Shown here piece after piece: positions 22,126 to 34,378 of a stretch of DNA of 64,000 nucleotides. Both the position numbers and the translations under genes were made by a program. Position 1 is the first letter of the stretch, and every line of letters begins with the position of its first letter. Location: NCBI RefSeq assembly GCF_041956535.1, contig NW_027192191.1:1313443-1377442 (forward strand), read 5' to 3'. Under the pieces are notes generated by a model. That model was not told where the DNA came from. It saw only the letters and a program-made list of their open reading frames with translations, and ran no database searches. Origin of the DNA: Calcarisporiella thermophila CBS 279.70 (taxonomy: Eukaryota > Calcarisporiellomycota).

Positions 22126-23585
22126 CTATTTCTTTTTTCCTGAAGTCCCTTTGCTCTTCTTCTTTCCAGGCATATTCTTTTGTCGCTGCTTCTTGAACAT
22201 ATTCGAGGGTTTGATACCCTTCTCTGCACGTGTTCCCTCAAGAACCGACGCAACACTCTTTCCTGCAGTCTTTACAACACGTTTAGCATTCCCACCAAAC
22301 TTCTTCATAGCTATTCTCCGAGCTGCAGATAATGTGCTCGGCTTTGCTTCAGAATCCAAGCTCCGAAACACCCTAACATCGCGTTTTCCGAGTTTGGTAC
22401 CATTGAGTTGAAGCGCTAGGTCAACCGAAGCACGATCCTGTCGATATCAATTGAAGTAAAATAAATAAGTGTCAGTGTACTTAAAATTTTAGAGATCCAG
22501 GCACACGTTTTCACATACATTAAACTGAACATATCCAAAGCCCTTGCCGATATTGGTTTTTTTGTCACGTACAATTCTCACATTTTCTACTTGTCCACAA
22601 TCCTTGAAGAACTGCCACAGATCCTCTTCTTGCACATCGAATGCTAAATTCCCAACAAAGATACTGCGTTTGTTGTCATGCGATTTCGGATTTATAGCAC
22701 GGTCAACGCGCAAATGCTTGTTAAGAAAGACTTCTCCGTTTGCGACGAGAGCATTATCAACTGAGCTCTTTTCTTTAAATACGATATATGCATTAAGAAC
22801 ATCACGCTCGGGATGGAGTTTTTTGGTAATGAAAGCGATTTTTCGTGGAAGAAGCTCAGAGAACGCCTAAATGTTGCGGGAGAGGATTAAATGGTTTTCT
22901 TGGTGAAAGTTAAAAAAAAAAAGGTCAGCTCTTACAATTGAACGGAAGCGAATACTTGATATCTTGCCGTACTCAGAGAACTTGGCTTTGAGTTTTTTGT
23001 AGTCGGCCTAGATCCCACAGAAATACATAAAGTGAGTAGTAATAACGTGAAAAGGCTATGAATATAGTGTACCTTTTGAATACAGGTAGCCGATAGGTTA
23101 CCAACGAATATTGTGCGCTCTAGCTTCTCTGTCTCTTCTTCTCTCTTTTTTTTCTTAACAATTTCTTCTTTATCACTATCCATATTCTCAGAATCACTCT
23201 CATCATTCATTTTATCTTTTTCTCCTTCCTCTTCTTTTATCTCTGGCTTGGATTCGGAAGTGATCTTGAGTTTTTTCGATTTGAGTGCATTTTTAGTGAA
23301 ATCCTTTTTGCGCTTCTTGACTTCCGGGGCGCCCTTGCCTTCATTATCCTCTTCTTTCGTCTTTGCCGGAGGTTTAAAGACTACCTTTGGGACATTTGCA
23401 GGTCCAGCCTAACATGAGTTTGCAGCAGAAAAACATTAATACTAAATATCTATGCCCATAACATGGGCAAGAGTGATATTAATACATACACTGTGTTTGA
23501 ATAGATCGTCTAATTGACTATCAATGGCATTTGATTTATTCCCAAGCAGAGCTTGTGACAGCGATGTGGGAGTACTCTCTGTCAT
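22126..23585 (-). CDS. NOP12: Nucleolar RNA-binding protein NOP12 (RBM34 family)
   Basis: Proposed complement join 22126..22437, 22519..22866, 22936..23007, 23073..23408, 23490..23585, giving 387 aa with all four introns in phase 0. NOP12 acts in 60S pre-rRNA (5.8S region) maturation. An acidic/basic disordered N-terminal third is followed by RRM1 (RTIFVGNLSATCIQK, then IAFITKK, with the domain split by introns) and RRM2 (RSIFVGNLAFDVQEEDLW; RNP1 KGFGYVQF). The tail is Lys-rich (FGGNAKRVVK; KNMPGKKKSKG), fitting nucleolar localisation. Confidence 0.93.
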
Positions 23586-23921
23586 GGTAAAGAGCGAAAA
23601 TTAACTCCCCTTTCTGTTAACCGGGTATTGAATATTTACTATAGTATAAATAGCTGAGCCACAAAGAGTCACACATATGCGTGACTCTATTTTAATATTT
23701 TAACTAGTAAAGTATTAAAACTGTAGCCATATTAAACACAAATAAACTGTGTTTAGTTGATTTTCTATCTCGTCATTAGTGAGTGATACAGATATTAATA
23801 TCGTGCTCTGATAAATAAATAAGGAAATATAAAAGAGCCTTTACTGTAATCAAGAAAGGGTAGAAGGATTTATATGCAAGCAAAGAAAATTCATGTAGCT
23901 CTAATATGCTTTTTGGAGGTA
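23586..23921. other. Intergenic NOP12 promoter / MMS19 terminator
   Basis: AT-rich, 336 nt. An imperfect inverted repeat around 23655-23700 (gagtcacacatatgcgtgac type) is present. No gene. Confidence 0.4.
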
Positions 23922-26900
23922 CTAAACCTCTTCTGGCCCTGTGAACGCGTACCATTTAGCACGGCATTCAACTGCTTCACGCCTCACGAGTCTCTTACGG
24001 TCATCCAGCGGCTTTGCTAATTCGCGCAGGACCTGTGTCTTATACGGATAGAGAAGGTCATATCGGATTGTAGCCGGAAAGATAGCAAGGCACTTTAGTG
24101 ATTCAATACGAACACTCTATCGGTATATCAACAAAACAAGGGTCAGATAACAAAAACCATTTGAATTATACTGAAGATGACGATCGGATCAATACCATCG
24201 TATTGTGTTGCTGCATTTGAGAGAGGTCAAGCAATAGTGGGACGAGAGATCCGACATGACTACTTATAATACCAGGGGCCTCTTGAATGATCATGGAGAG
24301 GGTCTTTAGAGTGGAGTACTTAAGCTTGTCGTCCGGGAGCGAGAGAGAATGAACAAGAAGAGGAACAAACTTTGAATTGCAAATTGTTATTTAACAAGTC
24401 GAATGCAAAAGAAATAAATACTATTTTACCGGTCCGAGTTCATTCAGTAATACTTGCTTTGGAATGTTACGGAGTATATGTGACATCGCAATCAAATAAC
24501 AATACCGGGCATCTATTAATTGAAATATGGGTTATGGCAACTATTTTACCTAAAACTAATAATATATTACCATCGGAAGAATGATGAAAGCCGTCCACAA
24601 TTTTTGGCATGCAGAAATCAAAGAATCTTTGTTTATACAATAAACGCACCGTGGCAAAGCTTTGTTGCGTCAGAGCAATATCTTTCTCGTCGTCATTGCC
24701 AATTAGATTAACAAAGCTCTCAGCAGCGGATCGTCCTAGCTCTGGGTCATGGAAACAGGCGATCATTTCTGAGACCATTTCATAGCCTAAATTGTGTGCT
24801 TTGAGAAGCAACCCTTTCGCTAGCTACAGATAATAGGGTAAATTTAAAAATTTGGAAATAAAAGAAAATAGGACGAAGTAGTTGTACCCATTGCCAGACC
24901 AAGATTGCTCGTTGACGATCAGTTATTTTGGCAGCCGCGTCATTGATGACCGGTTTAAGAACTTGAAATACATTCGTTTGCAAAAAGTTGGCCATGCTTT
25001 CCTCTACAGAATCCAATTAGCAAATGAATGAAAACAAGCATTTCATCATTTATTACCATCCGTCCACTTGTTTATTACAGATCCAAGAATAGTAGCAAGG
25101 GAAAGTCGCTGCAGTTCACTTTCTGAATGAAGGCAGAGAGTCATGGTGTCTGTTAAGAATTGAATTATTGATTCAACAGGAATCAGATTCCGGCACGATC
25201 CAATTGCAGCACAAAATAGTAGGGTTAAATTAGCTTGAGAAAAGCGCGCATTTGGCTAGTCGTAAAATAAGGCATTAATATAGTAGTATCTGAATAATAG
25301 AATGAAATTCAAGCGTACAACTAAAGGTTGAAATGAAACCGACTGGATCTCTTCCAACTTAAGCCACGAGATATCGCCAAGTAGAAATGAACCGAATACA
25401 TTCCGCAAAAATTCATCTTGCTGTCTAAAACACAAAAATGCGAACGATTATTTAACTTTAAAGAGCTAATTAGATGTTTCTCTATTGCATACTTCGTGTC
25501 TAGATTTCTCATTGTGATTGCAATTATACGTGCCACCCTATTCAAAACATCTTTATCGGTCATCGCGCTAGCAGCTGATTCTTCTTGTTGTATCGTAGGC
25601 TTAACGCACAACGCAATTAGGTGAGGGACAAATATGTTGATGAATCTACCGATATCAGTGTGCTTTTTCAACGATTTAGTAAGTAGGAGACTAAGGAGGC
25701 AGTCAAGAAGCGCACAGGGATAGCTTGCATCAAATGAGTCACCTAAAAGAAAATTATGTAATTCACATCAATAACACGAGAAAAAAACGTGTAGGTACCT
25801 GCTCCATTTAGCTTCCGTAGTAATTGAGGAGCTGTCGCATCAAAAAGAATGGGATCTATGGCGAGCTCTGATATTGCTTTAAGAATATCAGTATATGAAT
25901 CTTGGTTGCCTGCGGCTTCGTCAGCTGTGTCTGGAAGCCCGGAAATTAGTGTCGGCATCGCAACATCCAAAATAATTTCGGGTTTTAGTTGGGCAAGCTG
26001 TGATAACGCTTTCAATGACTCCGAACTACATAGGTTGTAGGCGTAGTTTTAGTAATTACTTTATATTATGAATTATGAAAGATAACCATACCTCATTTCA
26101 GTATCGGATTCATTTAAAATTCCATGAATCAAATGTTGCACCACGATTCCGGTCTCGTTGTCTGATAAGAAACGACGGTGCAAAACAAGACTCTTGAGGC
26201 CAGAAAGCCCAGCAAGTCGGAATCCGTTGTACTCGTTGGAAGATATTAACGCATCGGTAAACAACTCAAAGAGCCGATCTTTATCGGAGAGGAGAGGGGT
26301 TACAAATTCGGAGTCATCAGCTATTTTGTAAGAAGGCGGATTGTGATCAAAAATAACGAAAAATGCAGAGATTATTTCAGTTATTTACTTTTTGACTTCG
26401 TTTCATCAATTGACCCATAGAGCATTCGGCTTGACTCTAAAAATCCCCAAATAATGTCAAGTAACGCTTTTCGCCTTGTTATTACTTCACTCTCTCGATA
26501 TAGCTGTAAAAGTGTTGGTAGTACGGCACTAGCAATAGTAACAAAAGCCGGGTCTATTGAAACAAAAATTTAGCAAACGCATTTAGAAGTCAATGAAAAA
26601 TCGATCAATTCAATGTGCTATTAACCTGATGCAGAAGCAGCAGATTGCAATATTTTCCCACTCGGTTTAGCTTGCTTAAGTTCTGGTTCTTTTATTTCGT
26701 CAGTACACTCATTAATCAGTGGACGTAAAAAGGCCTCCATCGGGTCAGATTTAGACGATAAACTGACATTCGCAGACAAGACCATACTAGTGCATCGGAT
26801 GGCGTCTAAGGCAGCATTTTCAATAGCGTCTTCTGTCGCATTATATACCTAAATCAAACACTCATTTAATTAACATATATAGTAAGAAAGATAAAAATTT

Positions 26901-28438
26901 ACAACTAACTCCTTCTTTTAGATGAAGCCGCAATTCCTCTAGATGGGGAACAAGAGCATCCACTCCATACACTGGTGCACATGCTACAAGCGTCTCGAAT
27001 GCGTCTCTCTACGGCAAAGAAATTAAATCATGAAATTAGATTTAAAACCGTTAATAAGAAAAATTACGGACCTTTGCATTCCCAGAGCTAGATGACATCT
27101 TTTCTAATAATAGTGGCATAGCGAACTTTGCAAAGAGAGGAGACGAGGAAAGACATGCCCTAATTATGAAATCTTAAGTTTAAACCTCCTTACATTAAAT
27201 ATAAATGTTATACAAACCTAAGATTGATTTTCAAGTCTTCGGCAGTTATCCCATAAGGATCATCAGGAGGCGGTCTAAATGTAATCGGAAAATAGCAAAA
27301 CGTGACCTCAAACAAATCCTGCAAGAAAAATATAGAGATGTCGTGTGAGATATATGATGATCCTCACTAATATATAGTTTGTTTGGAGGTTTACCTCGAC
27401 ATGGTTTGTGATATCAAATTCATCTATTATGCGTTTTGCTAATGTAAACGCAAGCATTAGGTTGCGTGGATCCTTTTCCCCATCCAACGCTTGCACAAAT
27501 CCGAGTACGAAATCCGATCCAAGTTTTTTTAAAGCTAATGCACGTAGTGTCATTCAGCTCATTTTTTAAAAGCAAATTCAAAAAAAAAAGGATCAAACCT
27601 TGAAGATACTCGTGCATTAACCCATCAAATATTTGGAATATCACATATCTTGTTGCTTGTTGAAAATTTTGCACGCTAATTGTCGAAAATATTCTTTTTA
27701 AAAAGAATATACAATTATTATTTAGCCAGTTTATATACAAGATCTTATAGACTTACGCCTTTGTCACTTTCAAAGCATCTTCATCAGTAAAACTTGGGAA
27801 TTTTTGTAGTGTAAGTATCCCCTTAAGTAGCTCTGGAACACATACTGTGTCTGATAGTCTTTCACAAAAAAAATCGACTAAAACAGTAGCTGATAAATTA
27901 AAATGATGGGAACAAAATAATAGATAAGCATTACTACGCAGATGAAAAACAAATATAGATAATACTTACTTTCTTGTTTACTGACTAGTGTAGCGGGACA
28001 TTTTGCTAGGACAGTAGAGAGAAGTTCAATTCCTGAACAAAAACTAGAGCATTAATTCAACTTTTTAAACTTGAATTTTACTCATCCACTAGCATTGTAC
28101 CTTTAGCGCGAACAATTGCTTCGTCACTGGTCAAATATTCACCAAGCGCTTGAACAAGTTCAAGTAAACCATTTTTATTTCCATGATCAGCTACAACTAC
28201 GTAGAGAATAAAACGAATTAATATGGAAGATCAAAATAACTACAGCTCCAAATAATCTGATAATTTTTTGAATTGCGAGTTGCCACCATTTCTTATCAAG
28301 TAGATAGCTGAAGCTTAAAGGTGCGGAATTCTTTAATTTACCTTGAATGATTGCATCTCGTACAGTCGATAATTCATTGTAAGAATCCCCTGAAGAAACC
28401 CCTGTTATATAATTTCTCACGTATCGCTGTAGAGACAT
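23922..28438 (-). CDS. MMS19: MMS19 (cytosolic iron-sulfur targeting / DNA repair HEAT protein)
   Basis: A multi-exon gene of about 4.5 kb with many introns of 50-100 nt. Only the span is claimed; individual exon ends were not all resolved. MMS19 is the adaptor of the CIA complex that delivers Fe-S clusters to DNA-metabolism proteins. The start is ATG 28438 (MSLQRYVRNYITG). The N-terminal signature is visible in successive exons: EYLTSDEAIVRAKG, CERLSDTVCVPELLKG, FPSFTDEDALKVTKA, ALALKKLGSDFVLGFVQ, ITNHVEDLFEVTFCYFP and RPPPDDPYGITAEDLK. These match the MMS19 N-domain in order. HEAT-repeat helices fill the middle. The C-terminal end RRLVRREAVECRAKW matches the conserved last HEAT repeat. Confidence 0.93.
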
Positions 28439-28605
28439 GTTCTATAATTCTAAAATGATCTCGAGGCTTAATGAAAATAAACATATATTTTAAGATTATA
28501 TAATACGCCGCAGCTTAAATTTGTTTGTCAAAAATTAAATCAGATGTTATATGCATGTAAATATTTAAAGACAACAAGTCCCTTTATTTTTCTTAGTAAA
28601 ATGCT

Positions 28606-30930
28606 TTAAAACTTCCAAGATTTCCATCGTTCGTCAAACTGCTCTTCCTCAATGGCTTGAATTCCATCCTGTTCACCGACATTGTCACCAGAGACAGCCA
28701 ACCTCTTTCCACTAGACTTAAACAAGTACTTAGGCGTTTCGAAAGCCAGGGCCGGTTCTTTCTTTTGCTTTCGAGCCAAATCTGCTTCAATCATCTATAG
28801 ACAAACGAGAATTAATGATATGAAAAGTTTCTTGAATAGCTTCCACCTACAGATCCATAGGTATGATCCAAGAAATCCTCAAGTACAAATGACTGCTTAT
28901 CAAACTTCTCCGAAAATATTTTTGCCAACGAAGATACATTAGGATAGTAGTGTTCTTGAAGCATCTTAACTTCCCATAACGAGCTCTCTTGGGCTCCGCA
29001 GCGATATGGATCAAGCTCATCAAAATTGTACGGATCTTGATCAACAGCTGTGGGGGTATCGCGATGAATTAGTGACATACAAATTGGATGAGCCTTGAGG
29101 AGATTGTAAATCATAGGAATGAGAATCACTATTCCAGAAGGAGGCGCTGAAAGAGAAAGACGAGCAAATCGTTTTATGAAGGCAGCTATTAAAGTGGTCG
29201 GGAGATATCTATAATCAAAAAATTAATACGAGACAAAATAGGTTATAATTTGCATATGAAAGTTACTTAGAGCTCATAAAGAGGGTCAATAGCCGGAAGA
29301 ATCGGGAGCGGTATTTAACATGCATTACGTTACGGTCAAGAAGCTGATAAAGCTTAGGATAGAAGTCTGGGTAATCTCTAAAAAGAGTGAAATAGTTCTC
29401 GAGTCAAAAGTCTGCTAAACAATGTATAGTAGGAGTAGTTACAGGTTATGCTCGTTAATTAAGGTGAATAGACCGTTTAACGCTAATAATGCAATGGACC
29501 CTCCTTGGTTATAAGAATCAGTCAAGAAATCCATGAGCATAGTTGGTTGAGGCATGTGTGGAATAATCCTTTTATGTATAATGAGGAGCGTCTTCTTGTA
29601 TATAGCAGGTGTAAGTGGGAGACGTAATAAGGCAAGCCAACAATCAGCATACGCGCGACGGTGAGGAAGTAATTGTAGGAGCAAGGGGCGTGTATCTGCC
29701 ATGGGTTTATTATCGATGTGTGGCTTGTTAGGTTTAGATTCTGTTATTTCATCGTCATCTGAAAAAAATAGAGAATCCGCAGCAATCGCATCGTCAACAC
29801 CTTTATCCGATTTGTTTTCACTTGTATTTACTTGCTCTATTGAACAAAAGTTACTTAGTATACTATTATATATAAAATAAGATTTATAATGACAATACCT
29901 GGTGCAGGATGTCCTGTCCAAAATTCATCAAGTTCGCTCTCCTCAGTGGGCATTGTTCTTAGATTCTCAAGTATAGCAAAGACATTTTCCATTATTACCG
30001 ATGGGGGAACAGTCCTTTTTTTTCTATTTGTTAAAAATAAAATAATAAAAATTATTATTATAAAAAATAATACAAACGGTGTTTGACTCTGAGTTCAAAT
30101 GATACATACCTTGGACTTATTATTGTTTTCTGGAGCATCAGACAATTCACTCATAATTTTCCTAATTGAGTAACAACACATTAATATAAATGAACTTCTC
30201 TTGCAAATCTAGGCTATGCTTACACTGCATTCTTGAGAAAATAGTATCGAATGTCATCGAATACGTTTATATACTTCTCCACAAATTCGGTCTGCAATGG
30301 CTGCGAAAAATTATGTGTTCCGAGCAAAGCATTTAAAACTCGATAAAAATGGTTATTTGCGAAATGATGGCTCCCCGATTGAGAAGTTAGGAGCTGTGAT
30401 TCTAATTTGAGAATTTCCATAAGCACATTGAGGGCAGGAACTTGAAGACCGGGCTCTTCAGATTGAAGTAGTGCGAACAAGCGAGTGAGGTAGCGGAGGT
30501 AGTTATCCCGCAACCAAATAGTAACTGTAGTTGTCGAATCTTCAGAATTCTTCTGCTTCGGCTTTTGAAGATCTCCTTTCGTTATATAGCGAGAGAATAT
30601 ACGAAATAGTGCATGAAATGCAGCATGTATAATTTGTGGAGGATTATTCTATATTTTAAAAATAAATTTTTTAAGCAAATGGACCGTATTATCAGAGCAG
30701 ATAATAACATACTTCTGTAAGATCCAACAATTCAACTATATTGTTAAGATTTGCCTTGCTCTGGTGGACACTCCGCTCGAGCTCACGAATGTGAGCAATT
30801 GTTGTTTTAATTACCTCTTTAGAAAGAGCCTATTCAAAAATAAGATAACTAAATTTTGAAGCAAAAGCTAAAGCATTTTGTTCTATACCTTCTCATTATA
30901 TTCCCTCTTGCGTTTCTTCAGTGGTGCCAT
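28606..30930 (-). CDS. NOC4: Nucleolar complex protein 4 (NOC4/UTP19)
   Basis: Multi-exon; start ATG 30930 (MAPLKKRKREYNEKALSK), stop 28606-28608. NOC4 pairs with NOP14 in the small-subunit processome for 40S export and maturation. Blocks along the gene: HELIX-rich N-domain (LRDNYLRYLTRLFALLQ, PALNVLMEILKLESQL), then the CBF/MAK21 domain (CWLALLRLPLTPAIYKK, IIPHMPQPTMLMDFLTD, GSIALLALNGLFTLI). It closes with DPYRCGAQESSLWEV, YYPNVSSLAKIFSEKF and DFLDHTYGS. These are in the order seen in yeast and human NOC4. An acidic, Asp/Ser-rich disordered stretch lies near 29720-29860. It sits 167 nt upstream of MMS19 in the same orientation and 158 nt from the divergent mL50 gene. Confidence 0.92.
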
Positions 30931-31088
30931 TTTCTATATATTAATGTAATGGTTGATAGTAAGAAGAGCAAATAAAAAAGTAGTCAAAATACGCCACATA
31001 TTTGTTTATATTGTGGCTTTGAAAAAACGTCTAATAAGGACTATTCACATATATAGAGTCTCATAATTCTGGGAGATCCAAGGAATCT
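30931..31088. promoter_or_regulatory. Compact divergent promoter NOC4 / mL50
   Basis: Only 158 nt separate the two ATG codons. The region is AT-rich. No sequence motif can be assigned with confidence. Confidence 0.6.
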
Positions 31089-31898
31089 ATGATAGCCATG
31101 GCAAGACACCCCCTTTTTCTCCTCTCGCGCTCAATAGTTCCGCGCTATTTTCTTCGTAATAGTAATCTTCGGATCGCACATCTTCACACTACCCCCATCT
31201 CCAAAGCAAATATTGGGATTCTTGGTCGCATGAATCCTTGGGCAAAGGCAACAAAACAGGTTGAAAGTCAACAGCCCAAGAGCGAAAAGCCTCACAACAC
31301 CAATGATAAGAATCCACTCGACAAGATTGATTTATCAATGGATGTTACGGTCGACAATGTGCTTGAAGAAGCTCCGTAAGTATATAATATATATTGCTTC
31401 TTATATTTGTTGCAATTTAACATTCAATTCTAATAGATGGAAGAGGGCAGATCCTATTACTGAACCGGAAGAGATTCGTAAAATTATCAAGGAGATAGTT
31501 TTATCTCATACGCAAGTGTCCGATGTTGGAGAGGAATGGCTCCAAATTAAATTGGATTCCACCGACCTCAAATTCCAGGTATTTGCGAGTGTTTCTTTGC
31601 ATTATCCACTCATTATTTAATTGTTTCAACTTTCTTATAGATCCTTAAAGAAAGCATTGTGAAAATAGGCAAGGATATCCCAAATCTAGAGTTGAATAAC
31701 ATTGCAACTATTCAAGATGCCGTTGATTACTTTATACAAGTTGAAGAACCTATCTCGAAGCAATCCCATCCTGTTGCATATTGGTTTAAGAATCATGCTG
31801 ACGAGCTCCCACCTAATATGCAATTCGTCCCATATGTGAAAGAGCGAGGAGTGAAGCGTGGAGAGCGGCTATCGGTAAAAAAGAGAGAGGGCTATTAA
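31089..31898 (+). CDS. MRPL50: Mitochondrial ribosomal protein mL50
   Basis: Proposed join 31089..31375, 31437..31578, 31641..31898, giving 228 aa. The N-terminal 45 residues are Arg/Ser-rich with few acids (HPLFLLSRSIVPRYFLRN), a matrix presequence. The conserved core begins at EEIRKIIKEIV and continues with W-x3-LDSTDLKFQIL, GKDIPNLELN and IQDAVDYFIQVE. It ends with ADELPPNMQFVPY. The last motif parallels human mL50 (NLPPNL followed by a short C-terminus), from memory. Two alternative Met codons lie at the N-terminus (31089 and 31098). Confidence 0.83.
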
Positions 31899-32088
31899 AG
31901 ATCACATTTTCATATCACGTGTAAATATAAATTCTATATTTTAATCGAATTAGAATGATAAAAAGTAAAATGATAAAAGCTTAAGATATCAATATACATT
32001 AAAATTGTATAGTAGCGAATGATATATAAATATGGAACTACTATGAATATCGTTAATTTATAAGGGTTACTCTACAAAGTCATGGAGC

Positions 32089-34199
32089 TCAATATCGCTC
32101 TGATCGCCAAATTTTATGTATTTTTTCACTTAGCGTTGGACCAACTCTCTTTCGCGTTACTACACTGTTGCATACTCTACTAATCATTAGTGCCTCTTCC
32201 CCTTCCTCCACACGCACATATGCGTCGAATAGAGAGCGTGGAGTTTCATATCGCCGCACGATCTCAGCGGCTCTATCTGTGCTGACACCACGTATCGTTT
32301 TAAGCATTTTAACGAACAAGTCTCCTAAGCAGAGTGTTCGATATTTGCTATTAAGCTCCGAATAGGCAACATATGGAACAAGATAAATGCGACTTGGATA
32401 CTTGATAGCAAGTTGTCTTTTTAGGGCAAGAAAAGTGGCACGTTCAATGACGGAAGATGGGATACCAAAAAGCTGGGAGTCCTGTAAGTAAAACGCTCTG
32501 TCAACTTCACTGGAACAAGAATTCTGGATTAATTAGTAGTTATACCAGGTGCATTTTTTTGATGCTATGCGTTAAATATGCAAGATATTTGATGGATTCA
32601 TCAATCGTTGCCGTACGTTTAACGAAGAACTCGTCGACTACTTGAGTTGAAGAGATAGCTGACATAATAGCTTGCATGCCGAACTGCCTCGCTTCGTCTA
32701 CATTATAATCTTCTATTAAATAAATGATTTGCGAAGCACCAGATTGGCTGAGACGAAACTAAATGTTATGTTCGAGATTAGGCAGAAGAATACGAGAATT
32801 TAATATGTTTCTACCTTTTGTTCTTTAAATCGCCCATCTTTTATACTTTGCACTAAATCGTCCATACGCTTTCGTTCCACGACATAATCCAAAACCAATT
32901 CTTTCCCGGTTGCCTTCTCTTTAGCCACCCAAATAACATCGCCTAGTTCCAAGTTTCTGACCTCAACAGCCACACCCTCTTCCTCCAGTTTATCGGCAAT
33001 ATAATCCCTATCTTTTTTCATTCGTATTTCACGCGTGTCAAGCAAAAGTATAATTTCAAACGTATTAGGCGAGAAAACTATTGGATCAAAGGACGAAAGC
33101 GAATCTAAGTTTTCAGCAGGAATAGAACTACTGGTACGCGAGATGGATGGTAATTTTGACCCTGATGAATTAATCGGCAAAGAATGAGAACGTATTAGAG
33201 AACTGCTGAGGGAGCTATGTCCTGAGGGATAATCAGCATTAATAGCCGATAGATCATTTAAGAGGGTGGTTGAAGATCTATCCAATGTGTTACTGCTGTC
33301 AGGATAATCTTCGATTATAACTCTACCCGGATCTTCATTCTCAATATCTGGTAATTGAGCCGCGTTCTCGTCCAGACTACTGGATTCGACCGCGTGTAAT
33401 TGTTTCGCTTGTGCAGCTTTAGCAAGTTGTCGCGCAACTTCAATTCCAACATCCGTTAACATAAACCGTGTACCAGATTTGTATACATACTCCTTCTCCA
33501 GTAAAGTTTTCATTGAGCTCCAAGCCTTAAAATAACCTCCTTTTCCTGGTACATCGAAGGATGAATCGCAGTGAGGACGGGCGTCTTGGATTATATCCCT
33601 TTTTCCAATAAGAACGCCAGGGTTCAAATTATGATGCTTAAGAAGAGATATAAGAATGGCATAGGCCCCAGAACGGTAGACAGGGACATACATCCGTGCT
33701 TTGCGTTTTTTAGGCTGATTTTCGCTCTGAATTTCCTGGTCAGCCGAGTTTGTTCTTATTAATACAGTGTTTGAAGTGTGCCCATTGCTGCGCTTTTGAA
33801 ATGAAGTAGCTATTACAAAAAAATAGTTATAACAAACGCTGCTCTAGAATACTGGAATGCATGAAGTATCTACCCTCAGGCAATTGAGGCATTGGCAAAT
33901 TATTTTCACGACAATACTCCTCCATCTTTTTTTCTAGTCGCTTCACAATTCCGGGGCCAATATATGAGAGTTGTATAGCCTCTGCTGGATGCTGAAATGG
34001 AATTGGATAGGATTGCATAGAATCATAGGCCTAGTTTAAATCATGAGAATATTGTCTTGTCATATAACAATAATGCCCTAAAATCAACCTTCCGATAAGT
34101 ATGGTAGGCTTTATTTCCAGCGGCTTTGTAATCCTCTACCCACTCGCCGATCCATTGCAATAGTAGGGGGTTTCCACACGGCCGCGCTTTCAGGGTCAT
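32089..34199 (-). CDS. MUS81: Structure-specific endonuclease subunit MUS81
   Basis: Multi-exon. The start at ATG 34199 gives MTLKARPCGNPLLLQWIGEW, the N-terminal helix-hairpin-helix domain typical of MUS81. A second HhH-like segment follows (AEAIQLSYIGPGIVKRLEKK). A winged-helix-like region (FLLTDVGIEVARQLAK) and a disordered Ser-rich stretch come next. The XPF-family nuclease site is LLDTREIR then ELGDVIW and VVERKRMDDLVQSI, so the GDxxW and ERKRxDD catalytic residues are intact. The C-terminal HhH is MLKTIRGVSTDRAAEIV. MUS81 acts with EME1/MMS4 on replication and recombination intermediates; the partner is not in the window. The first intron (donor gttgat) splits the first HhH. Confidence 0.94.
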
Positions 34200-34378
34200 T
34201 ATTATCTCAATAGCGCGACTTGAATGTACGCGTTCTCTATAATTATTATCCCGTTATGGGATCTTAAGATTCGGAAGTGATGATGTAATCATTTCTGAAC
34301 GAGATGTTTCCAAATCATCCCCTCACTCTCTTTCTCTCCTACTATAAATACCTTTGCCCGCTCATTTTCACGGGAATC
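34200..34378 (+). promoter_or_regulatory. Divergent promoter MUS81 / TOA1 with TATA box
   Basis: 179 nt between start codons. TATAAATA at 34343-34350 lies about 30 nt before the TOA1 ATG on the + strand. This would place a TOA1 transcription start almost at its ATG unless the leader is very short, so the box may act weakly or TOA1 may use another site. Confidence 0.5.
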
